From: DATESZ01 sp035283845
GTDB taxonomy: Bacteria > Desulfobacterota > Syntrophia > Syntrophales > JACQWR01
DNA length: 19,908 nucleotides
Assembly: GCA_035283845.1 (NCBI GenBank)
Contig: DATESZ010000171.1
Location: 1 to 19,908, forward strand
Direction: 5' to 3'
Positions 7,393-15,425 of this stretch are shown here, piece after piece. Position 1 is the stretch's first letter, and each line of letters starts with the position of its first letter. The notes below the pieces were generated by a model that saw only the letters and a list, made by a program, of their open reading frames with translations, was not told where the DNA came from and did not search any database. Made by a program: the position numbers and the translations under genes.

Positions 7393-8535
7393 ATGGGTTC
7401 AGAACTTTCGGCACTAAAAGAGATAAATAAAGCGAATCTTAATTTTCCTTACAATGAGTATATATCAAAGTGGAAGGCGGAAGGCAAAAAGGTTTTAGGG
7501 TGGAGCTGTTGCAGTGCCCTTGTTCCAGAGGAGGTAATCCATGCCGCTGGTATTATGCCTATGTGGGTTACAGGAGATTCAAAAGAGATTTCACTGGATA
7601 ATGCAAATATCTACCTTACCAATCATACCTGCTCTGTTTCTCGCAATTCTTTAGAACAGGCTCTAACCAGGGAATATGACTTCCTGGACGGATTTGTAAC
7701 AACCTATAACTGCGATGGTATGAGAAGACTTGCTGATGTATGGAGACTTAATCTAACCATACCGGTTATCTATGTATTAAGTGCTCCTCGTAAATTTACA
7801 GAAAGAGCCAAAGAATTCTTTGCTGAAGAGATATCTGAATTTAAGCAGAGGCTGGAAAAACACTTTAATCTAAAAATATCCGATGATTCCTTATATAAAT
7901 CCATAGAAACTTACAACAATACAAGAAGATTAATGGGAGAATTATATGACTTAAGAAAGATGGATAACCCTCCCATATCAGGGCTGGAGAGCTGGCAGAT
8001 CATGAATGCATCCGGCAGGATGCCTAAAGAGAAATTTAACCGGCTTTTGGAAGATGCAATAGGAGAATTCCGGCAAAAGAAAGGCAATACAGGCAAGGGA
8101 AGCAGATTAATGATTATTGGCAATATTTTGAATAATACTGAATTTATAAGGAATATAGAGGAACTCGGGGCAACAGTAGTAGTAGATGCATTATGCCCTG
8201 GAATCATCTATTGGTCTGAATTAGTTAAGGCCGATTCTGATCCCATAAGATCACTTTCTGATCGCTATCTTAACAAATTTCATCAGGCTCGATTCATACC
8301 ATATGAACCAAGATGGAATGAGATTTCAAAGCTGATAGATGAATATAAAGTAGATGGGATTATATTGGAGGGAGTACGTTACTGTTCACATCATCCATGG
8401 GATATGCCGAGGCTTAATATGAGATTCAAAGAGAGGGGAATCCCTGTTCTGAATTTAGATATAGAATATGGCATGGCGATGATTGGACAGATAAAGACAA
8501 GGGTTCAGGCTTTCTTAGAGATGATCTCAGGATAG
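7393..8535 (+). CDS. 2-hydroxyacyl-CoA dehydratase/benzoyl-CoA reductase-type subunit (BcrC/HgdB-like)
   Basis: A 380-residue second subunit of the same superfamily. The pattern GWSCCSALVPEEVIHAAG near residues 36-53 is the family hallmark of a cysteine followed by PEE.I.AAG. Further conserved cysteines are Cys80 (NHTCSVSR), Cys107 (YNCDGMRR) and Cys331 in RYCSHHPWDMPRL, matching the family's C-terminal C..H..D.P block. The usual cluster-binding triad (about Cys40, Cys80 and Cys107) is therefore intact. Its ribosome site overlaps the end of the preceding gene, implying coupled translation and 1:1 subunits. It would form the catalytic heterodimer with the upstream product, receiving electrons one at a time from the activator. 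Confidence 0.85.
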   Translation: MGSELSALKEINKANLNFPYNEYISKWKAEGKKVLGWSCCSALVPEEVIHAAGIMPMWVTGDSKEISLDNANIYLTNHTCSVSRNSLEQALTREYDFLDGFVTTYNCDGMRRLADVWRLNLTIPVIYVLSAPRKFTERAKEFFAEEISEFKQRLEKHFNLKISDDSLYKSIETYNNTRRLMGELYDLRKMDNPPISGLESWQIMNASGRMPKEKFNRLLEDAIGEFRQKKGNTGKGSRLMIIGNILNNTEFIRNIEELGATVVVDALCPGIIYWSELVKADSDPIRSLSDRYLNKFHQARFIPYEPRWNEISKLIDEYKVDGIILEGVRYCSHHPWDMPRLNMRFKERGIPVLNLDIEYGMAMIGQIKTRVQAFLEMISG

Positions 8536-8538
8536 GAC

Positions 8539-9321
8539 ATGATAGTTGCAGGAATAGATATAGGCAGTATTACATCCAAAATAGTCATTCTTGATGATAA
8601 AAAGATTCTGCATCAGACTGTAATAAATGAAAACGGGGATAATACAAACTTGCCTGATATTGTTTTTGATAGGGAAATGGATAATATAGGTCTTTCGCGA
8701 GGTGATATAAAACACATAACAGCTACAGGGATTAGCAGAGAATCGTTATCCTTTGCCGACAGGAAGAAATCAACCTCCCTTTGTCTTGCCAAGGGTGCAT
8801 ATCATCTTTTTCCTTCTGCAAGATTAGCTATAGATATTGGAGCAGAAACCTCTACTGTTGTAGGCATTGGCGATAAAGGGGAGTTAAGGGACTCAGCTAT
8901 AAATGATAAATGCGCTGCCGGTGCAGGAAGTTTCTTGTTACTGTTAGTTAAATTATTACAGATGCCTTTAGAGAGTTTATCGGAAATTTCTCTTGAAGCA
9001 AAAGAAAAAATCGAGTTTACCAATACATGCGTTGTATTTATAGAACAGGAGATAATCTCACAGATCCATCGCGATCCCCCTACTCCAATGAGTAATATAG
9101 TTGCCGGAATATATGAATCTTTAGCTACGAGGATAGCAGGGCTCGCGAAAAAGGTTGGTATAAAAGAAGATGTTGTCATATGCGGGGGAGTTGCCAGGAA
9201 TAGAGGGTTTGTGAAAATATTTAAAGAGGTGACGGGTGTTAAACTTATCATTCCTGAATCTCCTGAAATTTTGCCGGCATTAGGCGCTGCTCTTATAGCC
9301 CAAAAGGAGATTTCCAAATGA
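8539..9321 (+). CDS. BadF/BadG/HgdC-type ATPase activator, divergent member (BcrD/BadG-like)
   Basis: A 260-residue ASKHA-fold ATPase that uses ATP hydrolysis to lower the potential of its [4Fe-4S] cluster and reduce the dehydratase/reductase core. The phosphate-binding start is GIDIGSITSK (residues 5-14). The cluster cysteines are Cys125 (NDKCAAGAG) and Cys164 (TNTCVVF), close to the known HgdC positions 127 and 166. The second phosphate loop is CGGVARNRG (215-223). In place of the usual D.GGQD.K motif near residue 100 it has DIGAETS. A dimer is needed to hold one cluster from two subunits, and the partner is the overlapping next gene. It starts three bases after the previous stop. Confidence 0.87.
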   Translation: MIVAGIDIGSITSKIVILDDKKILHQTVINENGDNTNLPDIVFDREMDNIGLSRGDIKHITATGISRESLSFADRKKSTSLCLAKGAYHLFPSARLAIDIGAETSTVVGIGDKGELRDSAINDKCAAGAGSFLLLLVKLLQMPLESLSEISLEAKEKIEFTNTCVVFIEQEIISQIHRDPPTPMSNIVAGIYESLATRIAGLAKKVGIKEDVVICGGVARNRGFVKIFKEVTGVKLIIPESPEILPALGAALIAQKEISK

Positions 9322-10100
9322 TAGCGGCAGGTATAGATATTGGATCACGAAGCGCCAAAGCGGTTATTATAAATGAAAAGAACATCTTGTCACAGGCTAT
9401 TTGCGATACCGGTCCGGAAAGTGCGAAGGTAGCGTTAAAGGTTATTAATGAAGTAACGAAAAAAACAAACATATCCATCAAAGATATAGATTACATAGTT
9501 GCTACAGGATACGGAAGGGTAGTCGTGCCATTCGCCAATAAGAATATATCTGAGATTTCATGTCATGCCAAAGGTATAAGCTACTATTTCCCCCAGGTAA
9601 GGACTATACTGGATATGGGCGGACAGGATTGCAAGGCAATCAGGTGCGATGAAAATGGAAAAGTTGCCAATTTTGTTATGAATGATAAGTGTGCAGGAGG
9701 AACCGGAAGATTTATCGAGCTCATGGGAGATCTTCTTAAAATTCCTTTAAAAGATATAGGAGAGCTATCCCTACAGTCTAAAGATAATATTCAATTTAGC
9801 AATATATGCGCTATATATGCAAAGACCGAAGCCCTTTCTCTTTTAAAAAAAGGTATTAATAAAAACGATATATTGGCAGGTTTGCATGATGCTATAGCCT
9901 CTCGCTGTATCAGCCTTCTAAGGAGGGTATCGGTAGAGAAGGAATTTGCAATAAGTGGTGGAATTGCCAAAAATATAGGAATGGTTAAGAAATTGGAGGA
10001 AAAATTAAACCTAAAAGCCCTTATCGCTCCAGATCCGCAAATTATAGGAGCGCTTGGTGCGGCCTGTCAAGCAAGGGCTATATCACAATCCACCACCTAA
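9318..10100 (+). CDS. BadF/BadG/HgdC-type ATPase activator, canonical member (BcrA/HgdC-like)
   Basis: A second 260-residue activator ATPase. Its ATG overlaps the previous stop (ATGA), and AAAGGAGA lies just upstream. Motifs are complete: GIDIGSRSAK (5-14), DMGGQDCKAI (99-108), NDKCAGGTGRF with Cys125, SNICAIYAKTEALSLL with Cys164, and SGGIAKN for the second phosphate loop. In HgdC-type homodimers one such gene is enough. Two consecutive, clearly different ones indicate a heterodimeric ATPase, as in class I benzoyl-CoA reductases. The protein is cytoplasmic and oxygen-sensitive by family. The gene ends only 18 bases from the stop of the convergent flavoenzyme gene, with no obvious terminator in between. 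Confidence 0.9.
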   Translation: MIAAGIDIGSRSAKAVIINEKNILSQAICDTGPESAKVALKVINEVTKKTNISIKDIDYIVATGYGRVVVPFANKNISEISCHAKGISYYFPQVRTILDMGGQDCKAIRCDENGKVANFVMNDKCAGGTGRFIELMGDLLKIPLKDIGELSLQSKDNIQFSNICAIYAKTEALSLLKKGINKNDILAGLHDAIASRCISLLRRVSVEKEFAISGGIAKNIGMVKKLEEKLNLKALIAPDPQIIGALGAACQARAISQSTT

Positions 10101-10118
10101 TTTTAGGGATTAACTAAA

Positions 10119-11234
10119 TTAACATCCTACGTTTTTTTCATTCCACTTGATGCATTCCGTCCGCCCTAACCTTGCCCTTTCCATGCAGGTCAGGCAGTAT
10201 GCGCACCTGACAACCTCTTTTTCCCGGCCTTCCTGTGATTTAATCAGCCATTCAAAATCACACAGGATAGGCCGGCATATACCGATAATGTCGGCTTTCC
10301 CTTCCTGAAGAATTTCTTCAGCAAATTCCGTAGTCGGTATTTTGCCCGCCGTTACTACAGGCACATTATATTCCTTAATAGATTTTTTAATAGCCTCGGC
10401 CAGATAAACGTTTACCCCATCGGGCATATATGATGGGGGTGTTGCCCTGTGTCCGCTATAACCCCTGACATGTTTCCAGGGACCAGGCACCGGATAAGGC
10501 AGCCTTAACAGAGTATCATCAGGCCCCCATGTATCCTGATATTTTCCACCCGCTGATATGCTCAAATATGCGATATCTAATTCAGCCAATCTTGGTGCTA
10601 TTTTTGTCGTCTGCAGTAACGTGTTCCCGCCTACAAGGAATTCATCCGCATCGATCCGGACACCTAAGGGATAATCTTTTCCACATTTTCCCTGGACGCC
10701 AAGGATGATGTCGGTCAAAATCTTCATCCTCCCCTCCAGACTTTGACCATATTCATCTTTCCTTTTGTTCCTTAAAGAGATGAAACAGGATAACCAGTAT
10801 GCATGCGCCGCATGAATTTCAACCCCATCACATCCTGCTTTTTGACCTCTTGCCGCCGCCATAATCATACTGTCGACGAAAGATTGAATCATTGGCACAG
10901 GAACATCCTCAACGCCCAAATATCCAGGCAAGGGGTCATAAACCTGAACAAAGACTTTGCAATCCGTCTCAGAATGAATCTCATCCATCATTTCTTTGAG
11001 TTTCGGAATATAAACATCATCACACAAACTAAGAAATGACGGCACGGCCATCGTTACATTGGTTGCCTCAATGACAAGCATGGCAACTCCGCCTTTGGCA
11101 ATTTTTAAATATAACTTTTTAGAATCTTCGCTGACAAAACTCTGCATATCTGCCCTGCGGGATATCATTGGCGCAAAAATAACACGATTTTTAAAATCCA
11201 AATCACCAACTTTAATCGGTTCGAATAATTTCAT
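10119..11234 (-). CDS. Old Yellow Enzyme-type flavin oxidoreductase, TIM barrel plus Fe-S site only
   Basis: A 371-residue member of the NADH:flavin oxidoreductase/2,4-dienoyl-CoA reductase family. The FMN barrel runs from LFEPIKVGDLDFKNR to about residue 330. Visible motifs are HAAHAYWLSCFIS (His141 and His144, active-site region), NKRKDEYGQSLEGR (156-169), GVRIDADEF and TAGKIPTTE. The C-terminus carries Cys344, Cys347, Cys350 and Cys361 (C-x2-C-x2-C-x10-C), a likely [4Fe-4S] site, slightly shorter than the usual C-x2-C-x3-C-x11-C. The protein then stops, lacking the FAD and NAD(P)H domains of the roughly 670-residue dienoyl-CoA reductases, so a separate electron donor is implied. AAGGAGGAG precedes the start. 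It lies 65 bases downstream of the molybdoenzyme gene and is probably co-transcribed with it. Related enzymes reduce enoyl- or aryl-CoA compounds; the substrate here is unknown. Confidence 0.85.
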   Translation of the reverse strand: MKLFEPIKVGDLDFKNRVIFAPMISRRADMQSFVSEDSKKLYLKIAKGGVAMLVIEATNVTMAVPSFLSLCDDVYIPKLKEMMDEIHSETDCKVFVQVYDPLPGYLGVEDVPVPMIQSFVDSMIMAAARGQKAGCDGVEIHAAHAYWLSCFISLRNKRKDEYGQSLEGRMKILTDIILGVQGKCGKDYPLGVRIDADEFLVGGNTLLQTTKIAPRLAELDIAYLSISAGGKYQDTWGPDDTLLRLPYPVPGPWKHVRGYSGHRATPPSYMPDGVNVYLAEAIKKSIKEYNVPVVTAGKIPTTEFAEEILQEGKADIIGICRPILCDFEWLIKSQEGREKEVVRCAYCLTCMERARLGRTECIKWNEKNVGC

Positions 11235-11299
11235 TTTCTCCTCCTTAGTAAAATCTATAAAAAACTATCATTATCCTCAGGCCTTCCTTAAATAAATTT

Positions 11300-13357
11300 T
11301 CATCCGCCCTTTGCGGGTCTTATCCGGCACAATAATGCCTTCAGCGCCGGATAACCGGTTACCGGATCAGCCGGTGTTTCATCGGTGAGCACATTAACAT
11401 TGCCCTGGGACCAACCATGGGGAATACTGACAACCTGCGGCATAATATCCTCCGTTACCCTCGCCTCTACCTCTATGGCCCCCCGTCTTGTTTCGACAAT
11501 CATGGCCTCGCCGTCGCCAATCCCATAATCCCCGGCTGTGCGGGGATGAATCTCCGCAAAAGGCCCTGGAAACTTCTTATCGAAGACGGCTACTTCACTG
11601 GAGGAGGTATGAATATATTGCAGAATCCTCGCCCCGGTCGTCAATATTACGGGATAGTCTTTAGCCACATCCGGGCTGCTGACCGGTGATTCAGGGGGTT
11701 CCACAAAGGACGGCAAGGGGTCCAAACCGAACTGCGCCATGACGGTGGAATAAAGTTCTACTTTCCCGGAAGCGGTGGGAAAACCGCTGGTCTCATAACT
11801 TTTATACTTTACTTCTCCATATTTAATAAAGTTGGTTTTACCTAAATAATCATTAATATTTATGCCGGTATCCTTAAAGATGTGCTGCAAGACTTCCCCC
11901 TCATCCCGCCAGGGGAAATAGTTTTCATAGCCCATCCGTTTGGCCAAATTGAGAAAGATTTTGACGTCGGACCAGCATTCCTGATAATCCGCCACCTTGT
12001 TCCTTAAGCTCATATAGCCCTTGGCGCCAAGCAGCGCCACCTCCGTTATCTCCGTCCTTTCCAGGCAGCCGGCCGCAGGTAGTACCAAGTCCGCCATCTC
12101 CGCCGTTTCATTCATGGTAAGTGTCGTTACCGACAGGAACTCAAGGTTCGCCAGGGCCTTTTTCATTTTCTGAGAATTAGGCCAGACTAAAATCGGATTG
12201 GACGCGACAATGGTCAAAGCTTTAATGGGGTGTGGTTTGCCGGTCAAGATCATATCCGGTATCAGCATTCCCTGGCATGTCCAATCCCCTACGAAGAGGG
12301 GAAATTGATCCTTGCCGATACCTTTCTTCTTGACCAACTCCGGCAGCCTCAGCGGTGTAAAATTGGGAGGAGGGCCGGCGATGAGATGGCCGCCCGTCAC
12401 ATCGATATTGCCCGTGATGGCTTCCAGGATCGCCAGGGCCCGGTTATTTTGAAACCCCGTAGGATGCTGGTCGAGAGAGTTCGTCCCCTGCAGGATAACG
12501 GCCGGTTTTGATGAAGCGTAGTTACGGGCGATGCTCTCGATAATCTTTGCCGGTATCCCTGTGATGGCGGCGCCCCTATCTAAGGTAAATTCTTTGACGT
12601 GAGCCCGCAATTGATCAAACCCAGCCGTCCATTTCTCTACAAACGGTTTATCATATAATTCTTCTTCAATAATTACGCGCAGCAGGGAAAGGGCCAAGGC
12701 GCAGTCCGTCCCCGGCCTAATGGGGGTATAGATATCGGCCTCTTTGGCGAAATAGGTCTTGCGGGGGTCGATAACGATTATTTTCGCCCCCTGGCTTTTA
12801 GCCCATTTGACATCTTCTGCCGCCATCTGGTCGGAAGCGGAAGGATTATTTCCCCATAAGACAACGCATTGGCTGTTGCGGGGATCGGCAAAGGGAAACA
12901 TCCCGAAGGTTAATATATTTGCCGTGATACGCGACAGGAAACAGACTGTTTCCGGGGCAATGAAATTCGGACTGCCGTAAACATCGCAAAATCTTTGCAG
13001 AAAATGCTTATTTTGGAATCCCTGGCCTATCATGCCCATTCCCGTCACCATGGCCCAGGCCTCCGGGCCATAGTTCTTTTTAATCTTGTTGAGTTGGAGG
13101 GCCATTGTGTCCAAGGCATCGTCCCAGGTAAGGCGTTCCCACTTTCCGCCCACTTTTTTTATGGGATGGGTGATGCGCCGGGCAGAGTAGAACTGCTCAA
13201 TGAGGTAGGCAGCCTTGGGACAGAGTCGGCCGCGATTCCACGGATGATCAGGATCTCCCTTAACTTTGACAATTATTCCCTCTTTAACAGAGACAATTAT
13301 CCCACAGCCCCATATACACATTGCACACAAGGTCTTAATCTCTTTTAACTCATCCAT
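11300..13357 (-). CDS. DMSO reductase-family molybdopterin/tungstopterin oxidoreductase
   Basis: A 685-residue bis-MGD enzyme. The N-terminal [4Fe-4S] site is Cys11, Cys14, Cys18 and Cys46 (C-x2-C-x3-C-x27-C), followed by the family's WERLTWDDALD at about 73-83. Cys139 (PETVCFLSR) is the probable Mo/W ligand. LWGNNPSASDQ, VIDPRKT and PIRPGTDCALALSLL are cofactor-domain motifs; the C-terminal cap ends with PHGWSQGNVN and TGYPALKALLC. There is no Tat or Sec signal, so it is probably cytoplasmic. It heads a minus-strand operon with the OYE-type flavoenzyme and is preceded by a purine-rich ribosome site (AAGGGGGAAG). Subfamilies include formate dehydrogenases, thiosulfate/polysulfide reductases, acetylene hydratase and enzymes acting on aromatic compounds. 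Sequence alone does not separate these. No electron-transfer subunit gene lies beside it. Confidence 0.88.
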   Translation of the reverse strand: MDELKEIKTLCAMCIWGCGIIVSVKEGIIVKVKGDPDHPWNRGRLCPKAAYLIEQFYSARRITHPIKKVGGKWERLTWDDALDTMALQLNKIKKNYGPEAWAMVTGMGMIGQGFQNKHFLQRFCDVYGSPNFIAPETVCFLSRITANILTFGMFPFADPRNSQCVVLWGNNPSASDQMAAEDVKWAKSQGAKIIVIDPRKTYFAKEADIYTPIRPGTDCALALSLLRVIIEEELYDKPFVEKWTAGFDQLRAHVKEFTLDRGAAITGIPAKIIESIARNYASSKPAVILQGTNSLDQHPTGFQNNRALAILEAITGNIDVTGGHLIAGPPPNFTPLRLPELVKKKGIGKDQFPLFVGDWTCQGMLIPDMILTGKPHPIKALTIVASNPILVWPNSQKMKKALANLEFLSVTTLTMNETAEMADLVLPAAGCLERTEITEVALLGAKGYMSLRNKVADYQECWSDVKIFLNLAKRMGYENYFPWRDEGEVLQHIFKDTGININDYLGKTNFIKYGEVKYKSYETSGFPTASGKVELYSTVMAQFGLDPLPSFVEPPESPVSSPDVAKDYPVILTTGARILQYIHTSSSEVAVFDKKFPGPFAEIHPRTAGDYGIGDGEAMIVETRRGAIEVEARVTEDIMPQVVSIPHGWSQGNVNVLTDETPADPVTGYPALKALLCRIRPAKGG

Positions 13358-13701
13358 TCTTCCCCCTTCAGGTCAGCTCACTTTTGCTTGGACGCTTATC
13401 TGATATGAACTCTAATTTCGATTGACTCTCCCTCACTTATTTTCATGGGAACCCTACACTGAAACCATCAATCTCTCAATGAAAAAGTTTTTTTATCTAC
13501 ATTTTATCTACAGCAACCGCAGCTTCTTGCAAGTCATAAGCACGCCTTTTTTTCAAATAAATACCCCCCCTGCCCCTCTAGCATCAAAACATCATAAAAA
13601 AACAAAAATTCTCTGCCTACAGCGTCTATAGTGTCTATACGTCTGTGTTCTTTGACTTCCTTTGACGTGTCCCTCTACCATTTCCCAAAACGGAGGTTCA
13701 T
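13358..13701. promoter_or_regulatory. 344-base divergent intergenic region with paired direct repeats
   Basis: No convincing gene lies here. It separates the minus-strand molybdoenzyme operon from the plus-strand peptidase operon, so it should hold promoters for both. Three sets of close direct repeats stand out: TTTTATCTAC at 13491-13500 and 13502-13511, GTCTATA at 13624-13630 and 13633-13639, and TTTGAC at 13651-13656 and 13661-13666. The periods of 11, 9 and 10 bases are near one helical turn, as for adjacent regulator sites. I cannot assign -35/-10 boxes with confidence. The strand is AT-rich compared with the gene that follows. Confidence 0.45.
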
Positions 13702-14880
13702 ATGGAAAAGGCACAGGAGAACGCAAGCGGAAAGGCAAAGTGGACGGTCATGGTTTACATGGCCGGGGACAACAACCTCGACGGGGCCGCCCTCCGGGAC
13801 ATTGCGGAAATGGCCAAGGTGGGCTCCACGAAGGACTTCAACGTCCTGGTGCAGCTCGACCGGATCGAGGACAAACTGACCCGGCGCTTCCGGATCACCA
13901 AGGGCGGCGGTTTCAAGAAAGATTGTGTTGAAAGTTTCGGCGACACCAACACCGGCGATCCGCAGATCCTTTATGATTTCGTCAGGTGGGCGGCGGACAA
14001 CTATCCCGCCGACCGGCATTGTCTCATCCTCTGGAACCACGGCAGCGGCTGGTGGGAGGAAGACAAGAGCAGGGCAACCGGCCCCGCAGGGAAGAAGCGC
14101 CGGCATCTTTTCCGTCATGCCCTCCCGCAGGAACACCGCAGCATCTGTTATGACGATACCTCAGGCGGCGATGCCCTGGACAATCGGGAACTGAAGGTCG
14201 TCCTGACAGGGATCTGCACGCTCCTGGGCAAGAAGATCGATCTCTTGGGCATGGATGCCTGTCTCATGAACATGGTGGAAGTGGCCTACCAGCTCCGGGA
14301 CTCCGTGAGCTACATTGTCGGCTCGGAGATCGAAGAACCCTTTGACGGCTGGCCCTATACCGAAATTCTCGCCTATCTGACCGCCAAGCATGCCAAAGAT
14401 GCCGGCACCTTTGCCGGTGAGATCGTGAAGCGGTACATCGGCTCTTACAAAGGCAAAGGTGAGACGGTCACTCAGTCCGCCATTGATGTGGGTAAGGTTT
14501 CAGACTTGACGGCCTCGATTGACGCTCTGGCAGAGGTGCTCCTCACATCCCTTGACGATGTTTCCGCGCTCGTCAACGACGCCCTTCGGCACAGCCCCCG
14601 GTTTTATGACGATAACTATATCGACCTGGCCTGCTTTCTAAAGAATCTTCGGAAGAGGACCAATGCTGACATCCGGACCAAAGCGGATGATCTCCTTGCC
14701 GCTCTCAAGGCCGGCAAAGGAAAGGCTATCCTCGGCCAGGGAAAGATCGGTAAGGAAGTCTATGGTACCTGCGGACTGTCCATCTACTTTCCCGGCTACA
14801 AGATCAATACCGCTTACCAGCACTTAGACTTTGCCGGGGACTGCAAGTGGCTTACCTTCCTGGAGAGATACCTGTCATGA
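13702..14880 (+). CDS. Clostripain-type (family C11) cysteine peptidase
   Basis: A 392-residue caspase-fold peptidase of family C11. The fold begins WTVMVYMAGDNNLDGAA (14-30). The catalytic dyad is His113 in LILWNHGSGWW and Cys187 in LLGMDACLMNMVEVAYQ. GSEIEEPFDGWPY (208-220) matches the substrate-pocket region. Clan CD enzymes of this family cleave after basic residues and often self-process. The N-terminus is hydrophilic with no signal peptide, so the enzyme is predicted to be cytoplasmic unless exported another way. CGGAGG lies six bases before the ATG at 13702. The stop codon overlaps the next start (ATGA), so the transglycosylase is translationally coupled. The gene is GC-richer than the metabolic genes to the left. 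The family is clear; the cellular target is unknown. Confidence 0.88.
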   Translation: MEKAQENASGKAKWTVMVYMAGDNNLDGAALRDIAEMAKVGSTKDFNVLVQLDRIEDKLTRRFRITKGGGFKKDCVESFGDTNTGDPQILYDFVRWAADNYPADRHCLILWNHGSGWWEEDKSRATGPAGKKRRHLFRHALPQEHRSICYDDTSGGDALDNRELKVVLTGICTLLGKKIDLLGMDACLMNMVEVAYQLRDSVSYIVGSEIEEPFDGWPYTEILAYLTAKHAKDAGTFAGEIVKRYIGSYKGKGETVTQSAIDVGKVSDLTASIDALAEVLLTSLDDVSALVNDALRHSPRFYDDNYIDLACFLKNLRKRTNADIRTKADDLLAALKAGKGKAILGQGKIGKEVYGTCGLSIYFPGYKINTAYQHLDFAGDCKWLTFLERYLS

Positions 14881-15425
14881 ATGCCGCCGACCGATGGGAC
14901 GGATTGATTCAGCAATCCGTGCAGTATCTCTGGCCGGAGCTGGACTGGAAACTGATCAAGTGCCAAATCCGCCAGGAGAGCGCCTTCAATCCCCGTGTTG
15001 TGTCGCCCTGTGGGGCCATCGGTCTCATGCAGATTATGCCGGCAACAGGGCAATCACTGGGTGTGTCGAAGGACAAACTCTTTGACCCGGAAGAAAACAT
15101 CAGAGCGGGGATCATCTACCTGAAACGACAGTATGACCGGTTCCCGGAGATTCCGGATTACCGTGAACGGCTCAAATTCGCGCTGGCTTCCTATAACGGC
15201 GGCCGGGGTTACATCAATCAGGCAGTTGCCCTGGCCCGGAAGGAAGGCACCCCCTGGCAGACCTGGGAAGGCGTCAAATCATATCTCAGCAAAAAGGATT
15301 GCATCATCGGCGGCAAGCATCCCGATCACCGGCAGATCATCGCCTATGTGGCCCGGATTTGGGCGGATTACAGCCGCCTCTTACCTCCTGCCGATGGCGG
15401 GGCACAACAGGAGAATAAATCATGA
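14877..15425 (+). CDS. Soluble lytic transglycosylase (SLT domain), no signal peptide
   Basis: A 182-residue SLT-domain enzyme that would cleave peptidoglycan glycan strands to 1,6-anhydro products. The catalytic glutamate is Glu34 in IRQESAFNPR. GAIGLMQIMPATG (47-59), EENIRAGIIYLKR (72-84) and FALASYNGG (101-109) complete the domain. I chose the ATG at 14877 because it forms an ATGA overlap with the peptidase stop and has GGAGA 10 bases upstream; the in-frame ATG at 14847 lies inside the peptidase gene. There is no signal peptide, which is unusual for a chromosomal lytic transglycosylase but normal for phage-type endolysins and for injection or conjugation machinery. The next gene also overlaps by ATGA and encodes a membrane-anchored coiled-coil protein of the kind found beside phage lysins. 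Confidence 0.9.
   Translation: MNAADRWDGLIQQSVQYLWPELDWKLIKCQIRQESAFNPRVVSPCGAIGLMQIMPATGQSLGVSKDKLFDPEENIRAGIIYLKRQYDRFPEIPDYRERLKFALASYNGGRGYINQAVALARKEGTPWQTWEGVKSYLSKKDCIIGGKHPDHRQIIAYVARIWADYSRLLPPADGGAQQENKS

Noticed and set aside
11300..13357. Naming the molybdo/tungsto-enzyme an acetylene hydratase
   Set aside because: The Cys-Asp pair of acetylene hydratase near the second cluster cysteine is absent; here the residue is Ile15.
13422..13631. 69-codon open frame in the divergent intergenic region
   Set aside because: Low-complexity, no ribosome site and no family-like pattern; it overlaps the repeat-rich control region.
14847..14876. Earlier transglycosylase start inside the peptidase gene
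   Set aside because: The ATGA overlap at 14877 with GGAGA upstream is the more natural coupled start.
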